From contig CAJWJK010000001.1 in assembly GCA_913041535.1 (NCBI GenBank), positions 124,001 through 188,000 of the forward strand: DNA of 64,000 bases, given 5' to 3'. Positions 18,695 through 27,339 of this stretch are shown in pieces. Below the pieces are notes generated by a model. That model was not told the DNA's origin and searched no databases. It was given only the letters and a program-made list of their open reading frames with translations. The number at the start of each line of letters is the position of its first letter. Within the stretch, counting starts at the first letter, position 1. Source of the stretch: an uncultured Alphaproteobacteria bacterium. Its GTDB lineage: Bacteria > Pseudomonadota > Alphaproteobacteria > VGEJ01. Made by a program: the position numbers and the translations under genes.

Positions 18695-18734
18695 TTTGGG
18701 ATCCTTTCCTTCAGACTGAAACAGTTTAGACTGC

Positions 18735-20258
18735 TTAATTTAGCTGATCACGCAGGGCAGTCTTGAGAATCTTACCGTAATTGCTCTTTGGCAAACGGTC
18801 TATAAAGAAGTAGGCGCGAGGTCTTTTAAAGCGCGCTACATTATCTAGGCATAACTGGTCAAGTTCAGATTCAACAACATCAATGCCGGGGCGTAATACG
18901 ACGAAAGCAACCACTTCTTCTCCCCATTCTGAATGCGGGCGACCGATTATCGAACACTCAAGAACTCCATGGTGGCGCATAAGCACCTCCTCAATTTCTC
19001 GGGGATAAACGTTGCTGCCTCCACTAATAATCAGATCTTTCGATCTATCGCTAATAGTGAGAAACCCATCTTCATCCAGCGATCCCAAATCGCCAGTATA
19101 AAGCCAGCCTTTACGAAGGGAATTATTAGTTGCGTCTGGGTTGTTCCAATAGCCCTTCATAACCACATCACCCCTAACAGTGATTTCGCCAACTTTGCCA
19201 AGCGGCTGGACATCACCATTTTCATCAACAATTTGCACCTCGGTGTCGGTTCGGCATATTCCGGCTGATCTCAAGCGATCAAGGTAACGAGGGTGTTTGT
19301 CATCAGCATGATGTAGTTTCGATAAGAAAGTTGCAGTCATTGGGGTTTCTCCTTGTCCATAAATTTGGACAAACTTAGGGCCAAAAACTGACAATGCTTT
19401 CTGTAGATCAGAAACATACATTGGTGCTCCGCCGTACACGATGGTACTGAGGTTGCTAGTATCCCAACTATCGGCTTTTGTGCAATTAGTGAGGCGTGTG
19501 ATCATCGTTGGAACAGCAAAAAAGCTAGCCCGTGGCCAAGCCGCAATGAGTTCATACATTTCGTCGGGGTCAAACTTTCGACTTTCAGGGAAGACGCTAA
19601 CACCCGCTTTACCAACAAAGGGTAGTCCGTACAGTCCTGATCCGTGTGAAAGAGGTGCGGCATGGATAACTGCTGCGCCTGGTTCTAAGTGCTCTATATC
19701 CGCATAGTAGCTGAGAGTCATGGTGAGAAGACCGCGGTGAGTCAGGGTAGCTCCTTTTGGTCGTCCAGTGGTGCCGCTTGTATAGAAGAGCCACGCGGCA
19801 TCATCGTGAGCCACCTCAGTAACCTTTTGATATTGGCCTTCTGTGAGGTCAGAATATTCCTTTGTCTCTGTACAGATTACAGCATTCAAAGTGTCTGTAT
19901 CGCTTACGAGTGACGTGACCGTTGGTGAGTGTTCAGAATCGGCAATGCAAAGACGCGCGCCTGAATGTGATAGTATGTACTGAAATTCCCGCGCATGAAG
20001 TCCGGCATTGATGGGGACTGCGACCAACCCCGCGTGCCAGATAGCATATTTTATTTCAAGATACTCAGACCTATTAGCCATGACTACAGCAACCCTATCA
20101 CCTGTCACGAGGTCGTATCTCTCGCGTAAATTTCTGGCGATTGTTCCTACTCGGCGCTCGAGTTCCGAGTAGTTACACGATGCAGTGGTTCCAGTGGCCA
20201 AGGCAGTCAGTCTGCCATGGCTAACAGCTGCTTTTGTTAAAAGTGTGCTGATATTCAT
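18735..20258 (-). CDS. AMP-dependent acyl-CoA synthetase/ligase
   Basis: A 507-aa ANL-family ligase. The features are FYTSGTTGRPKGATLTH, the IYGQGETPMT motif, the YTGDLGSLDEDGFL hinge region, and the C-terminal catalytic Lys in KSNYGKILK. It would activate a fatty or aromatic acid to its CoA ester. The track begins at TTG 20276. ATG at 20258, with AGGTAG nine bases upstream, fits better. It is followed by the SDR gene and lies near the beta-oxidation cluster on the opposite strand, which suggests fatty-acid or related acid degradation. Confidence 0.9.
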   Translation of the reverse strand: MNISTLLTKAAVSHGRLTALATGTTASCNYSELERRVGTIARNLRERYDLVTGDRVAVVMANRSEYLEIKYAIWHAGLVAVPINAGLHAREFQYILSHSGARLCIADSEHSPTVTSLVSDTDTLNAVICTETKEYSDLTEGQYQKVTEVAHDDAAWLFYTSGTTGRPKGATLTHRGLLTMTLSYYADIEHLEPGAAVIHAAPLSHGSGLYGLPFVGKAGVSVFPESRKFDPDEMYELIAAWPRASFFAVPTMITRLTNCTKADSWDTSNLSTIVYGGAPMYVSDLQKALSVFGPKFVQIYGQGETPMTATFLSKLHHADDKHPRYLDRLRSAGICRTDTEVQIVDENGDVQPLGKVGEITVRGDVVMKGYWNNPDATNNSLRKGWLYTGDLGSLDEDGFLTISDRSKDLIISGGSNVYPREIEEVLMRHHGVLECSIIGRPHSEWGEEVVAFVVLRPGIDVVESELDQLCLDNVARFKRPRAYFFIDRLPKSNYGKILKTALRDQLN

Positions 20259-20345
20259 TTCGATTCTACCTAACAAGATTTAGAGTTGGATGTGGATCAT
20301 GTTAATCTTTGATGCCTTTGTATACCTATCTATAAAAAAATGCTC

Positions 20346-21086
20346 TCAGCCGATGGATGCAAGGATAGGAAAGGCATTGAGAAGGTAAAAGCTCAAATCC
20401 GCCAGACGGTTTGTAAAGATTAGTACACCCGTTATCGTTAGCAGGATTCCGGCGCCAATCTCGACTTTGTGCAGGTGTCGTTGGAAACGCTTTAGGAACG
20501 CAAAGAATGGCTTTATGGCAATAGCTGCAAGAATAAAGGGTATTCCTAGCCCTAAAGCATAGCCGGCAAGAAGCAGCACTCCAAAGGCAGCCGATCCTTC
20601 GCCCGCTGCTATGGTAAGGATGGTGGCTAGAATTGGCCCAATACAGGGTGTCCAGCCGAATGCAAATGCGATACCAACGAGAAATGCACCAAAAAATCCT
20701 CCAGGTAATCTTTGAATATGGAAGCGAGCTTCTCTATCAAGAATAGCTATACGAAATAGGCCCATGTAATGAAGCCCTAGCACTACAATGATGAGTCCAG
20801 CGATTTGACTTATACTGGTAAGGTGCACCGATAGATTTGAGTTTATAACAGATGCTCCTGCGCCGAGAGTGACAAAGACCAATGAAAAACCAAGAACAAA
20901 TGTTGCTGTAAGTGCTACAACTTTTGGGGTTCGATGCTCTGGGGTCTCGTTGTGGACGAGCTCGTCGAGACTGACACCCGCAAGGAAACAGAGAAATCCT
21001 GGCACTAATGGCAATACACAAGGTGATAGGAAACTGATAGCTCCGGCTGCTACGGCAGCAGGAAGACTTATTTCAACGATGTCCAT
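20346..21086 (-). CDS. ccdA: CcdA/DsbD-type thiol-disulfide transporter (cytochrome c biogenesis)
   Basis: An inner-membrane protein of 246 aa with about six transmembrane segments that passes reducing equivalents from cytoplasmic thioredoxin to periplasmic partners. Both redox Cys motifs are present: SPCVLPLVPGFLCFLAG in TM1 and GWTPCIGPILATI in TM4. It faces a TusA-like gene divergently, about 120 bp apart, a sulfur/thiol-themed pairing. The periplasmic partner is not in the window. Confidence 0.92.
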   Translation of the reverse strand: MDIVEISLPAAVAAGAISFLSPCVLPLVPGFLCFLAGVSLDELVHNETPEHRTPKVVALTATFVLGFSLVFVTLGAGASVINSNLSVHLTSISQIAGLIIVVLGLHYMGLFRIAILDREARFHIQRLPGGFFGAFLVGIAFAFGWTPCIGPILATILTIAAGEGSAAFGVLLLAGYALGLGIPFILAAIAIKPFFAFLKRFQRHLHKVEIGAGILLTITGVLIFTNRLADLSFYLLNAFPILASIG

Positions 21087-21207
21087 CTGTGCGCAAAAGC
21101 CCTTTGCCTGAGTAATTGTAGAGTTGAACTGATATGGGTGGCGTATTATACCGTATGCCTTGTCCTAAACCCACAAAGTTGGTTTGGGAAATTGTAGAGG
21201 GTTTTTT

Positions 21208-21432
21208 GTGACTAGTAGTCTAGATGCTTCCGGTTTGAAGTGCCCCTTGCCTGTGCTGAAGGCTCGGAAAAAACTAAAGACTCTGGCTGTTAATTCCACA
21301 CTTGAGGTAATTGCCACGGATCCTGGAGCGGTAGAGGATTTTATGGCTTATTGCAAAAGTAGCGGACATACTCTCGTAAAGTGGCATGTAAATTCAGGGA
21401 TATATAAATTTCTTCTTCGCAAGGAGGCGTAG
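21208..21432 (+). CDS. TusA-family sulfurtransferase
   Basis: A 74-aa protein if read from GTG 21208, which has AGAGGG six bases upstream; the track start at TTG 21184 is less likely. The signature LDASGLKCPLPVLKARKKL carries the persulfide-forming Cys. It may relay sulfur for tRNA 2-thiolation or another sulfur-transfer pathway; other TusA-pathway genes are not seen here. It precedes the thiolase by 130 bp. Confidence 0.88.
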   Translation: MTSSLDASGLKCPLPVLKARKKLKTLAVNSTLEVIATDPGAVEDFMAYCKSSGHTLVKWHVNSGIYKFLLRKEA

Positions 21433-21562
21433 AAGAATGGGACAAAGTGATTCGTTAAGGTCCCACAAGCCGCTAGTTGGTCTTGTGTATTGATAAAATT
21501 CGTGTTTTTTCGTGACTACCTTGCTGCGGGCGGCAATCAGTAGGTTGAGGGAGTTAAACGTT

Positions 21563-22699
21563 ATGAAGAACATTGTTATAGCAGGATATGCGCGTTCGCC
21601 TTTCGATTTCGCGCGTAAGGGTTTGTTAGCTAAAGTGCGCCCCGATGATATGGCGGCGCAAGTTATTGATGTGCTGATCGGGAGAAGCAATATAAATCCG
21701 GATGACATTGAAGATGTGATCGTGGGGTGCGCGTTCCCGGAGGGAGAGCAGGGTTTTAATGTTGCCCGCATTATTGAGTTTATTGCAGGAATACCGATAA
21801 GTGCTGGTGCAACCACCGTTAATCGTTTTTGCGGCTCTTCCATGCAAGCTATTCATATGGCGGCAGGTAGCATTTCATTGGGTGCGGGAGAACTGTTTGT
21901 GTGTGCTGGCGTGGAGTCAATGTCGAGGGTGCCGATGGGTGGATACAATCCAGCACCCAACCCACAACTTCATGCTCGTTTCCCAGAGGTTTACATTGAC
22001 ATGGGGACCACTGCTGAGAATTTAGCCTCCGAGTATGGTATTTCACGTAGCGAACAGCAGGATTTAGCTATAGAAAGCCATGCTAAGGCCGATGCTGCGC
22101 GCGACGAAGGAAAGCTGCAAGACGAGTTGGTTCCTATCATTCAAGAAGACGAAACATTTACGTGTGATGGGTGTATCAGGCCTGATACCAGTAAAGAGGC
22201 GCTTGATAACCTCATGCCAGCATTTGACGCCGCAGGCACGGTGACAGCTGGCACCTCATCTCCACTTACTGACGGGGCCGCTGCGGTTCTCGTGTGCAGT
22301 GAGAGCTACGCAGATGATCATGGTGTGGAAAAACTTGCGCGTGTCAAAAGTACGGCCATTGCTGGGTGCCGTCCTGAAGTAATGGGAATTGGACCAGTAG
22401 ATGCGAGTCAAAAAGCTTTGCAACGGGCTGGTCTGGAAATGGATGATATTGATGTCATCGAGCTAAATGAGGCATTTGCCGCACAAGCGCTGGCAGTCGC
22501 CAGACAATCAGGTATGAAGCAGAAGAAAATCAACCTCGATGGTGGTGCGATTGCTCTGGGGCATCCACTTGGTGCTACTGGTGCTCGTATTACCGGAAAG
22601 GCGGCATCTTTACTTAGACGTGAAAGCAAACAATATGCTTTGGCGACACAGTGTATTGGTGGTGGCCAGGGTATAGCCACGGTTCTTGAGGCCATATGA
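21563..22699 (+). CDS. Acetyl-CoA acyltransferase (thiolase, FadA-type)
   Basis: A 378-aa thiolase. The acylated Cys is in NRFCGSSMQAIHMA, the His is in GGAIALGHPLGATGAR, and the second Cys is in ATQCIGGGQG, completing the triad. It cleaves 3-ketoacyl-CoA in beta-oxidation. The track start at 21512 adds 17 residues; ATG at 21563 has GAGGGAG nine bases before it. The FadN-type gene starts on the next base after its stop, so the two form a functional pair, analogous to the FadN/FadA/FadE gene group of Bacillus subtilis. Confidence 0.93.
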   Translation: MKNIVIAGYARSPFDFARKGLLAKVRPDDMAAQVIDVLIGRSNINPDDIEDVIVGCAFPEGEQGFNVARIIEFIAGIPISAGATTVNRFCGSSMQAIHMAAGSISLGAGELFVCAGVESMSRVPMGGYNPAPNPQLHARFPEVYIDMGTTAENLASEYGISRSEQQDLAIESHAKADAARDEGKLQDELVPIIQEDETFTCDGCIRPDTSKEALDNLMPAFDAAGTVTAGTSSPLTDGAAAVLVCSESYADDHGVEKLARVKSTAIAGCRPEVMGIGPVDASQKALQRAGLEMDDIDVIELNEAFAAQALAVARQSGMKQKKINLDGGAIALGHPLGATGARITGKAASLLRRESKQYALATQCIGGGQGIATVLEAI

Positions 22700-25039
22700 A
22701 TGGGTGAGATTCGTAATATTGGGGTTTTAGGTTCAGGGGTCATGGGTAGCGGTATAGCTGCTCATATTGCTAATGCTGGTATACCAGTGGTTTTGTTAGA
22801 TATTGCAGCGGAGGGGCCTTCTGAACGGTCTTCGCTGGCTTCGGGTGCCATTGCTCGAATGCTTAATTCTAAACCTGCACCTTTAATGGCTGAGAAAAAC
22901 GCGAAATTGATTACCCCTGGTAACATTGAGGACGATATCAAATTATTAGCGGAGTGTGATTGGATTTGTGAGGCAGTCACCGAGAATGTGGATATTAAGA
23001 GAAATCTTTATGCCAGAGTTGATGGGGTTCGTCAGAAAGGGTCCATTGTAACTTCAAATACGTCTACTATTCCTCTTAGCTCTTTATTAGATGGAATGCC
23101 GGATTCATTGAAGCCTGATTTCGCAATTACACATTTCTTTAATCCTACCAGATATATGCGATTGCTAGAAGTTGTATTGGGCCCTGACACCCACAAGCGC
23201 GTCGCCGATACGCTGTTCAGTTTTGCCGATTATCGTCTTGGAAAGGACGTGGTCCTATGCAAGGACACCCCCGCATTTATTGCTAATCGTATTGGAATAT
23301 ACTGGAGTGTGGTGGCCATTACTGAAGCTATGGAAATGGGCCTTAGTGTTGAGGAGGCCGATGCAATCGTGGGACGGCCCATGGGTATACCCAAAACTGG
23401 CATATTCGGGTTAATGGATCTCACCGGTATAGATCTGGCTCCACACATAAACGAGTTAATGACTGCATTGCTGCCAGAAACCGACCCATTCAGGCAGGCC
23501 TACAAAGCCGATGGGGAATTTGCAACATTAATCACTCAAATGATTGGCTCTGGTTATACAGGACGTAAGGGCAAGGGAGGGTTTTATCGTTTAATTTCAC
23601 GAGATGGGGAGCGCATTAAAGAGGCTCGGAACCTCAAGACGGGTGAGTACCACCAAGCTGTAAAACCAAGATTCGATAGCATAAATGAAGCTCGAAAGAA
23701 TGGACTGCGTGCTCTGGTAGAACACTCGGATAAAGGTGGTCGGTACGCTTGGCGCGTATTGAGCCGCGTCTTAAGTTATGCAGCTACACTAGTACCCGAA
23801 GTTTCTAACGATATACTGAGCATCGATCGTGCTATGCGTTCTGGTTATGCTTGGAAACGAGGACCATTTGAATTAATTGATGAGCTTGGGTCAGACTGGT
23901 TTTCCTCCCGTCTCCACTCTGACGGCTTGCCTGTTCCAGATATTTTGGGCATAGCAAATGGACGCACATTTTACCGAGAGAGAAAGAGAGCTCTTCAGTA
24001 TTTGTCGCTGGGAGGCGACTATAACGATATTACACCTCGAGCAGGGTCTTGGAGGCTCGTAGATTTTAAGCGCGGTTCAGAGCGCATAGTAGGTAACCGT
24101 GCAGCAAGCATATGGGATTTGGGTGATGGAGTGGCATGCCTAGAACTGCATAGCAAACTAAATTCAATTAATGCAGAAACAATATCAATGATCCGTGAGG
24201 CATCAAAAATTGATAAAAGAGGTTTCAGAGCCCTGGTGATCGGAAATGATTCTGAGAATTTCTCAGTTGGAGCCAATATTGGGCTCGCACTTTTCGCGGC
24301 CAATACTGCAATGTGGCCGGTTATTGAGCAAAGTATAAGAGGTGGTCAGGAAGCTCTTTTGGCACTTAAGTATTCGTCTTTTCCTGTAGTGGGAGCGGCT
24401 TCAGGTATGGCATTGGGGGGTGGATGCGAGTTGCTTATGCATTGTGATGCCATACAAGCACATAGTGAATCCTATATTGGTTTAGTTGAATTTGGTGTTG
24501 GTTTAATTCCAGGATGGGGGGGGACCAAGGAGCTTCTGTTACGGAATCTAGAAAAACTGCCTCAACAGTCGGGCCCGATGCCGCCAGTCGCGGCAACGTT
24601 TGAGACAATAAGTTTAGCGAGAGTATCGACCTCGGCGGCGGAGGCGAAGGGGCTGTTATTTCTGCGTTCAAGTGACGGGATTACAATGAATCGTGACCGA
24701 GTATTATCAGATGCCAAGCAACGTGCGCTCGATCTATTTACAGATTACACGCCACCTGAGCCAAGGGGGGTTGCTCTTCCCGGCGCGACCGGGTGTCTTG
24801 CGCTTCGACTCGTGGTGGATGGGTTTGTGCGATCTGGCAAGGCTACGGCTTATGATGGCGTTATCGCTGGCGCTCTTGCCAAAGTTGTAACTGGGGGCGA
24901 AACCGATGTGACATTGATAGCCAAAGAGAAAGATCTCCTTGATCTTGAAACTGAAGCTTTTCTCCATCTTGTTCGAAAACCTGAAACTCTTGACAGGATG
25001 GAACATATGCTTGAGACAGGTAAACCACTGCGCAATTAA
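22700..25039 (+). CDS. FadN-type 3-hydroxyacyl-CoA dehydrogenase/enoyl-CoA hydratase fusion
   Basis: A 779-aa bifunctional beta-oxidation enzyme in which the dehydrogenase comes first and the crotonase domain last, the reverse of E. coli FadB. The Rossmann loop is VLGSGVMGSGIAAHIANAG, and the catalytic His is in THFFNPTRYM. The C-terminal hydratase carries GGGCELLMHCD and GLVEFGVGLIPGWGGTKE with both expected Glu residues. The architecture and length match FadN. A run of eight G sits in the WGGT codons (about 24516-24523). It is followed after 22 bp by the acyl-CoA dehydrogenase. Confidence 0.93.
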   Translation: MGEIRNIGVLGSGVMGSGIAAHIANAGIPVVLLDIAAEGPSERSSLASGAIARMLNSKPAPLMAEKNAKLITPGNIEDDIKLLAECDWICEAVTENVDIKRNLYARVDGVRQKGSIVTSNTSTIPLSSLLDGMPDSLKPDFAITHFFNPTRYMRLLEVVLGPDTHKRVADTLFSFADYRLGKDVVLCKDTPAFIANRIGIYWSVVAITEAMEMGLSVEEADAIVGRPMGIPKTGIFGLMDLTGIDLAPHINELMTALLPETDPFRQAYKADGEFATLITQMIGSGYTGRKGKGGFYRLISRDGERIKEARNLKTGEYHQAVKPRFDSINEARKNGLRALVEHSDKGGRYAWRVLSRVLSYAATLVPEVSNDILSIDRAMRSGYAWKRGPFELIDELGSDWFSSRLHSDGLPVPDILGIANGRTFYRERKRALQYLSLGGDYNDITPRAGSWRLVDFKRGSERIVGNRAASIWDLGDGVACLELHSKLNSINAETISMIREASKIDKRGFRALVIGNDSENFSVGANIGLALFAANTAMWPVIEQSIRGGQEALLALKYSSFPVVGAASGMALGGGCELLMHCDAIQAHSESYIGLVEFGVGLIPGWGGTKELLLRNLEKLPQQSGPMPPVAATFETISLARVSTSAAEAKGLLFLRSSDGITMNRDRVLSDAKQRALDLFTDYTPPEPRGVALPGATGCLALRLVVDGFVRSGKATAYDGVIAGALAKVVTGGETDVTLIAKEKDLLDLETEAFLHLVRKPETLDRMEHMLETGKPLRN

Positions 25040-25061
25040 GCTATATCGGTAGACTTATATT

Positions 25062-26861
25062 ATGTCTCATTACCAAGCACCTGTTCGTGACTTTCTGTTT
25101 GTCCTAGATGAAGTTCTAGGTGTGTCAGCTTACGGTAATGTTGAGGGCTTCGGGGACGTGGGTACTGATTTAGCGACGACAATTATTGGTGAAGCCGCAA
25201 AGCTGGCTGAGGATGTCATCGCGCCAATAAATCAAATGGGAGATCAGCAGGGTTGTCACTTTGAAAACGGAGTCGTGACCACCCCCAGCGGCTATAGGGA
25301 GGCGTTTAGAGCTTATGCCGAGGGAGGGTGGATTGGTGTATCGGCCGACCCGGATCACGGAGGGCAAGGGCTACCGCATGTTTATGCGTCCGTGATCGGC
25401 GAGATGATGGCGAGTGCGAGCTTAGCATTCGAGACGTATCCTGGCCTAATCTCGGGTGCAATAGAAGCAATCGAGAGACATGGGACTCCAGAGCAAAAAG
25501 AGACTTATCTGCCTCAGCTTATTGCTGGTAAGTGGGGAGGAACGATGAATCTCACTGAACCTCATTGTGGTACTGATCTTGGTCTTATCAAGACTCGTGC
25601 AGAAGTAAAGGATGACGGTTCCTATTCACTGACGGGCACTAAGATATTCATCACTGCTGGCGAACATGATCTGACCGAAAACATTATTCACCTAGTATTA
25701 GCTAGAATACCTGGCAGCCCAGAAGGAGTTAGAGGTATTAGCTTATTCATTGTGCCAAAATTCCTGGCATCTGGAGACTCTGAAGGTTCAATGGAGGTAA
25801 CGCGAAACAACGTCGTATGTAGTTCGGTCGAAAGGAAGATGGGATTAAAAGCATCATCCACCTGCGTTATGAGTTTTGATTCCGCAACGGGTTACCTCCT
25901 CGGTGAATCAAACAAGGGTATGCGGGCAATGTTTACAATGATGAATGCAGCCAGACTAGGAGTTGCCATTCAGGGTATAGGTGTATCTGAATCTGCATAC
26001 CAGATGGCTTCCACTTATGCCCGCGAGCGATGTCAAGGGAGAGCACTAAATGGCCCAGCCAAGCCTAATCAGGTGGCTGACCCCATCATAGTACACCCGG
26101 ATGTCCGTCGAATGCTTCTTACCATGCGCGCATACAATGAGGGAGCTAGAGCTCTTGCTCTCTGGACTGGGTTGCAAATTGATCTGTCACGCAAGCATCC
26201 GGACCAGGGGACTCGTCGAAACGCCTCTGATTTTGTTGCTCTTATGACACCAGTAATAAAGGCATGCTTTACAGATATGGGTTTTGAGTCTGCTAACCTG
26301 GGACTCCAATGCTTTGGTGGTCATGGCTATGTTTCAGATACTGGAATTGAACAGTTAGTTCGCGATGCTAGAATTACACAGATATATGAAGGTACTAGCG
26401 GCATCCAAGCTCTGGACCTAGTTGGTCGGAAGCTGCCAGCACATGCAGGACGCTATCTTCGAAGCTTGTTTCATCCAATCGACAGTTTTATTCAGGAAAA
26501 TGGTGAGGATCCTGAACTTAAGGACTTCGTGTTGCCATTGGCTAAGAGTTTTGCTCGAGTCCAGCAGGCGACATCATGGATTGTGGAACATGGTATGCAA
26601 AACCCAGAGCACGGCGCCGCAGGGGCTTCTGATTATTTGCGCATGTTGGGTTTGGTGGCGCTTGCTTACATGTGGGCACGGATGGCAAAGATTTCCCTTT
26701 CTCAGATTCAAAAAGGGTCTGAGGACCGTCAGTTTTACGAAGGTAAGCTTGATGTTGGCCGCTTCTTTATGGCCCGAATTCTCCCCGATACGTCATCGTT
26801 GCTCTCTAAGATATCTTCTGGTGCGGATCCTGTTATGCGAATGCCATCGGAAGCCTTCTAA
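25062..26861 (+). CDS. Acyl-CoA dehydrogenase, long FadE/DmdC-type
   Basis: A 599-aa FAD-dependent dehydrogenase, longer than the usual 380 aa because of an extra C-terminal helical domain. Features are MNLTEPHCGTDLGLIKTRA (FAD/substrate-binding), QCFGGHGYVSDTGIEQLVRDARI, and the catalytic Glu in QIYEGTSGIQALDL. This subclass includes Bacillus FadE and DmdC (methylthiopropionyl-CoA dehydrogenase). Following FadA- and FadN-type genes, it supplies the first oxidative step of beta-oxidation. Chain-length specificity is not visible. Confidence 0.93.
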   Translation: MSHYQAPVRDFLFVLDEVLGVSAYGNVEGFGDVGTDLATTIIGEAAKLAEDVIAPINQMGDQQGCHFENGVVTTPSGYREAFRAYAEGGWIGVSADPDHGGQGLPHVYASVIGEMMASASLAFETYPGLISGAIEAIERHGTPEQKETYLPQLIAGKWGGTMNLTEPHCGTDLGLIKTRAEVKDDGSYSLTGTKIFITAGEHDLTENIIHLVLARIPGSPEGVRGISLFIVPKFLASGDSEGSMEVTRNNVVCSSVERKMGLKASSTCVMSFDSATGYLLGESNKGMRAMFTMMNAARLGVAIQGIGVSESAYQMASTYARERCQGRALNGPAKPNQVADPIIVHPDVRRMLLTMRAYNEGARALALWTGLQIDLSRKHPDQGTRRNASDFVALMTPVIKACFTDMGFESANLGLQCFGGHGYVSDTGIEQLVRDARITQIYEGTSGIQALDLVGRKLPAHAGRYLRSLFHPIDSFIQENGEDPELKDFVLPLAKSFARVQQATSWIVEHGMQNPEHGAAGASDYLRMLGLVALAYMWARMAKISLSQIQKGSEDRQFYEGKLDVGRFFMARILPDTSSLLSKISSGADPVMRMPSEAF

Positions 26862-26938
26862 GTTATGTAGTTGCAGGTATGATGGTGCCATAATTTTTGG
26901 TACAGTCCTGTGTTGAATTGGATAAGGATTACGTAGAA

Positions 26939-27235
26939 ATGGACCTTGACTCGTTAACTGCTAGTTTTCGTGAGCGGCTAGGTGATAACTCTGGAATAGA
27001 TGCAACTATTAAGTTTGATCTGGGTGCCGATGGAGTAATTTTTGTTGATGGTGTTTCAGTTCCTAACACAGTAACTAACACAGATTCTGAGGCCCAATGT
27101 ACGGTCCAACTCACTCTTGAAGATTTTCAAAGTATCGCGAAGGGAGACCTGGATGCCATGACAGCTTTCATGATGGGTAAATTGAAAATTTCTGGGGATA
27201 TGGGTATTGCCATGAAGTTGAGAGAGATACTTTAG
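26939..27235 (+). CDS. SCP2 sterol-binding domain protein
   Basis: A 98-aa protein from ATG 26939, with AAGGAT upstream; the track start at 26897 is a less likely TTG. The SCP2 fold is indicated by the pattern ATIKFDLGADGVIFVDG, CTVQLTLEDFQSIAKGDLDAMTAFMMGKLKISGDMGIAMKL. These domains bind acyl-CoA or other lipids in a hydrophobic tunnel. It ends the beta-oxidation run and probably acts as a lipid or acyl-CoA carrier (inference). Confidence 0.88.
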   Translation: MDLDSLTASFRERLGDNSGIDATIKFDLGADGVIFVDGVSVPNTVTNTDSEAQCTVQLTLEDFQSIAKGDLDAMTAFMMGKLKISGDMGIAMKLREIL

Positions 27236-27339
27236 TTAAGTTTCATATTTAAATGATTGATCGCAAGCTGGTATGTAATTCGCATAACTTGGCTCATTTA
27301 TTGCTATCGGCGAAAGCTTGGATGCGTGCTTTTGTGGTT

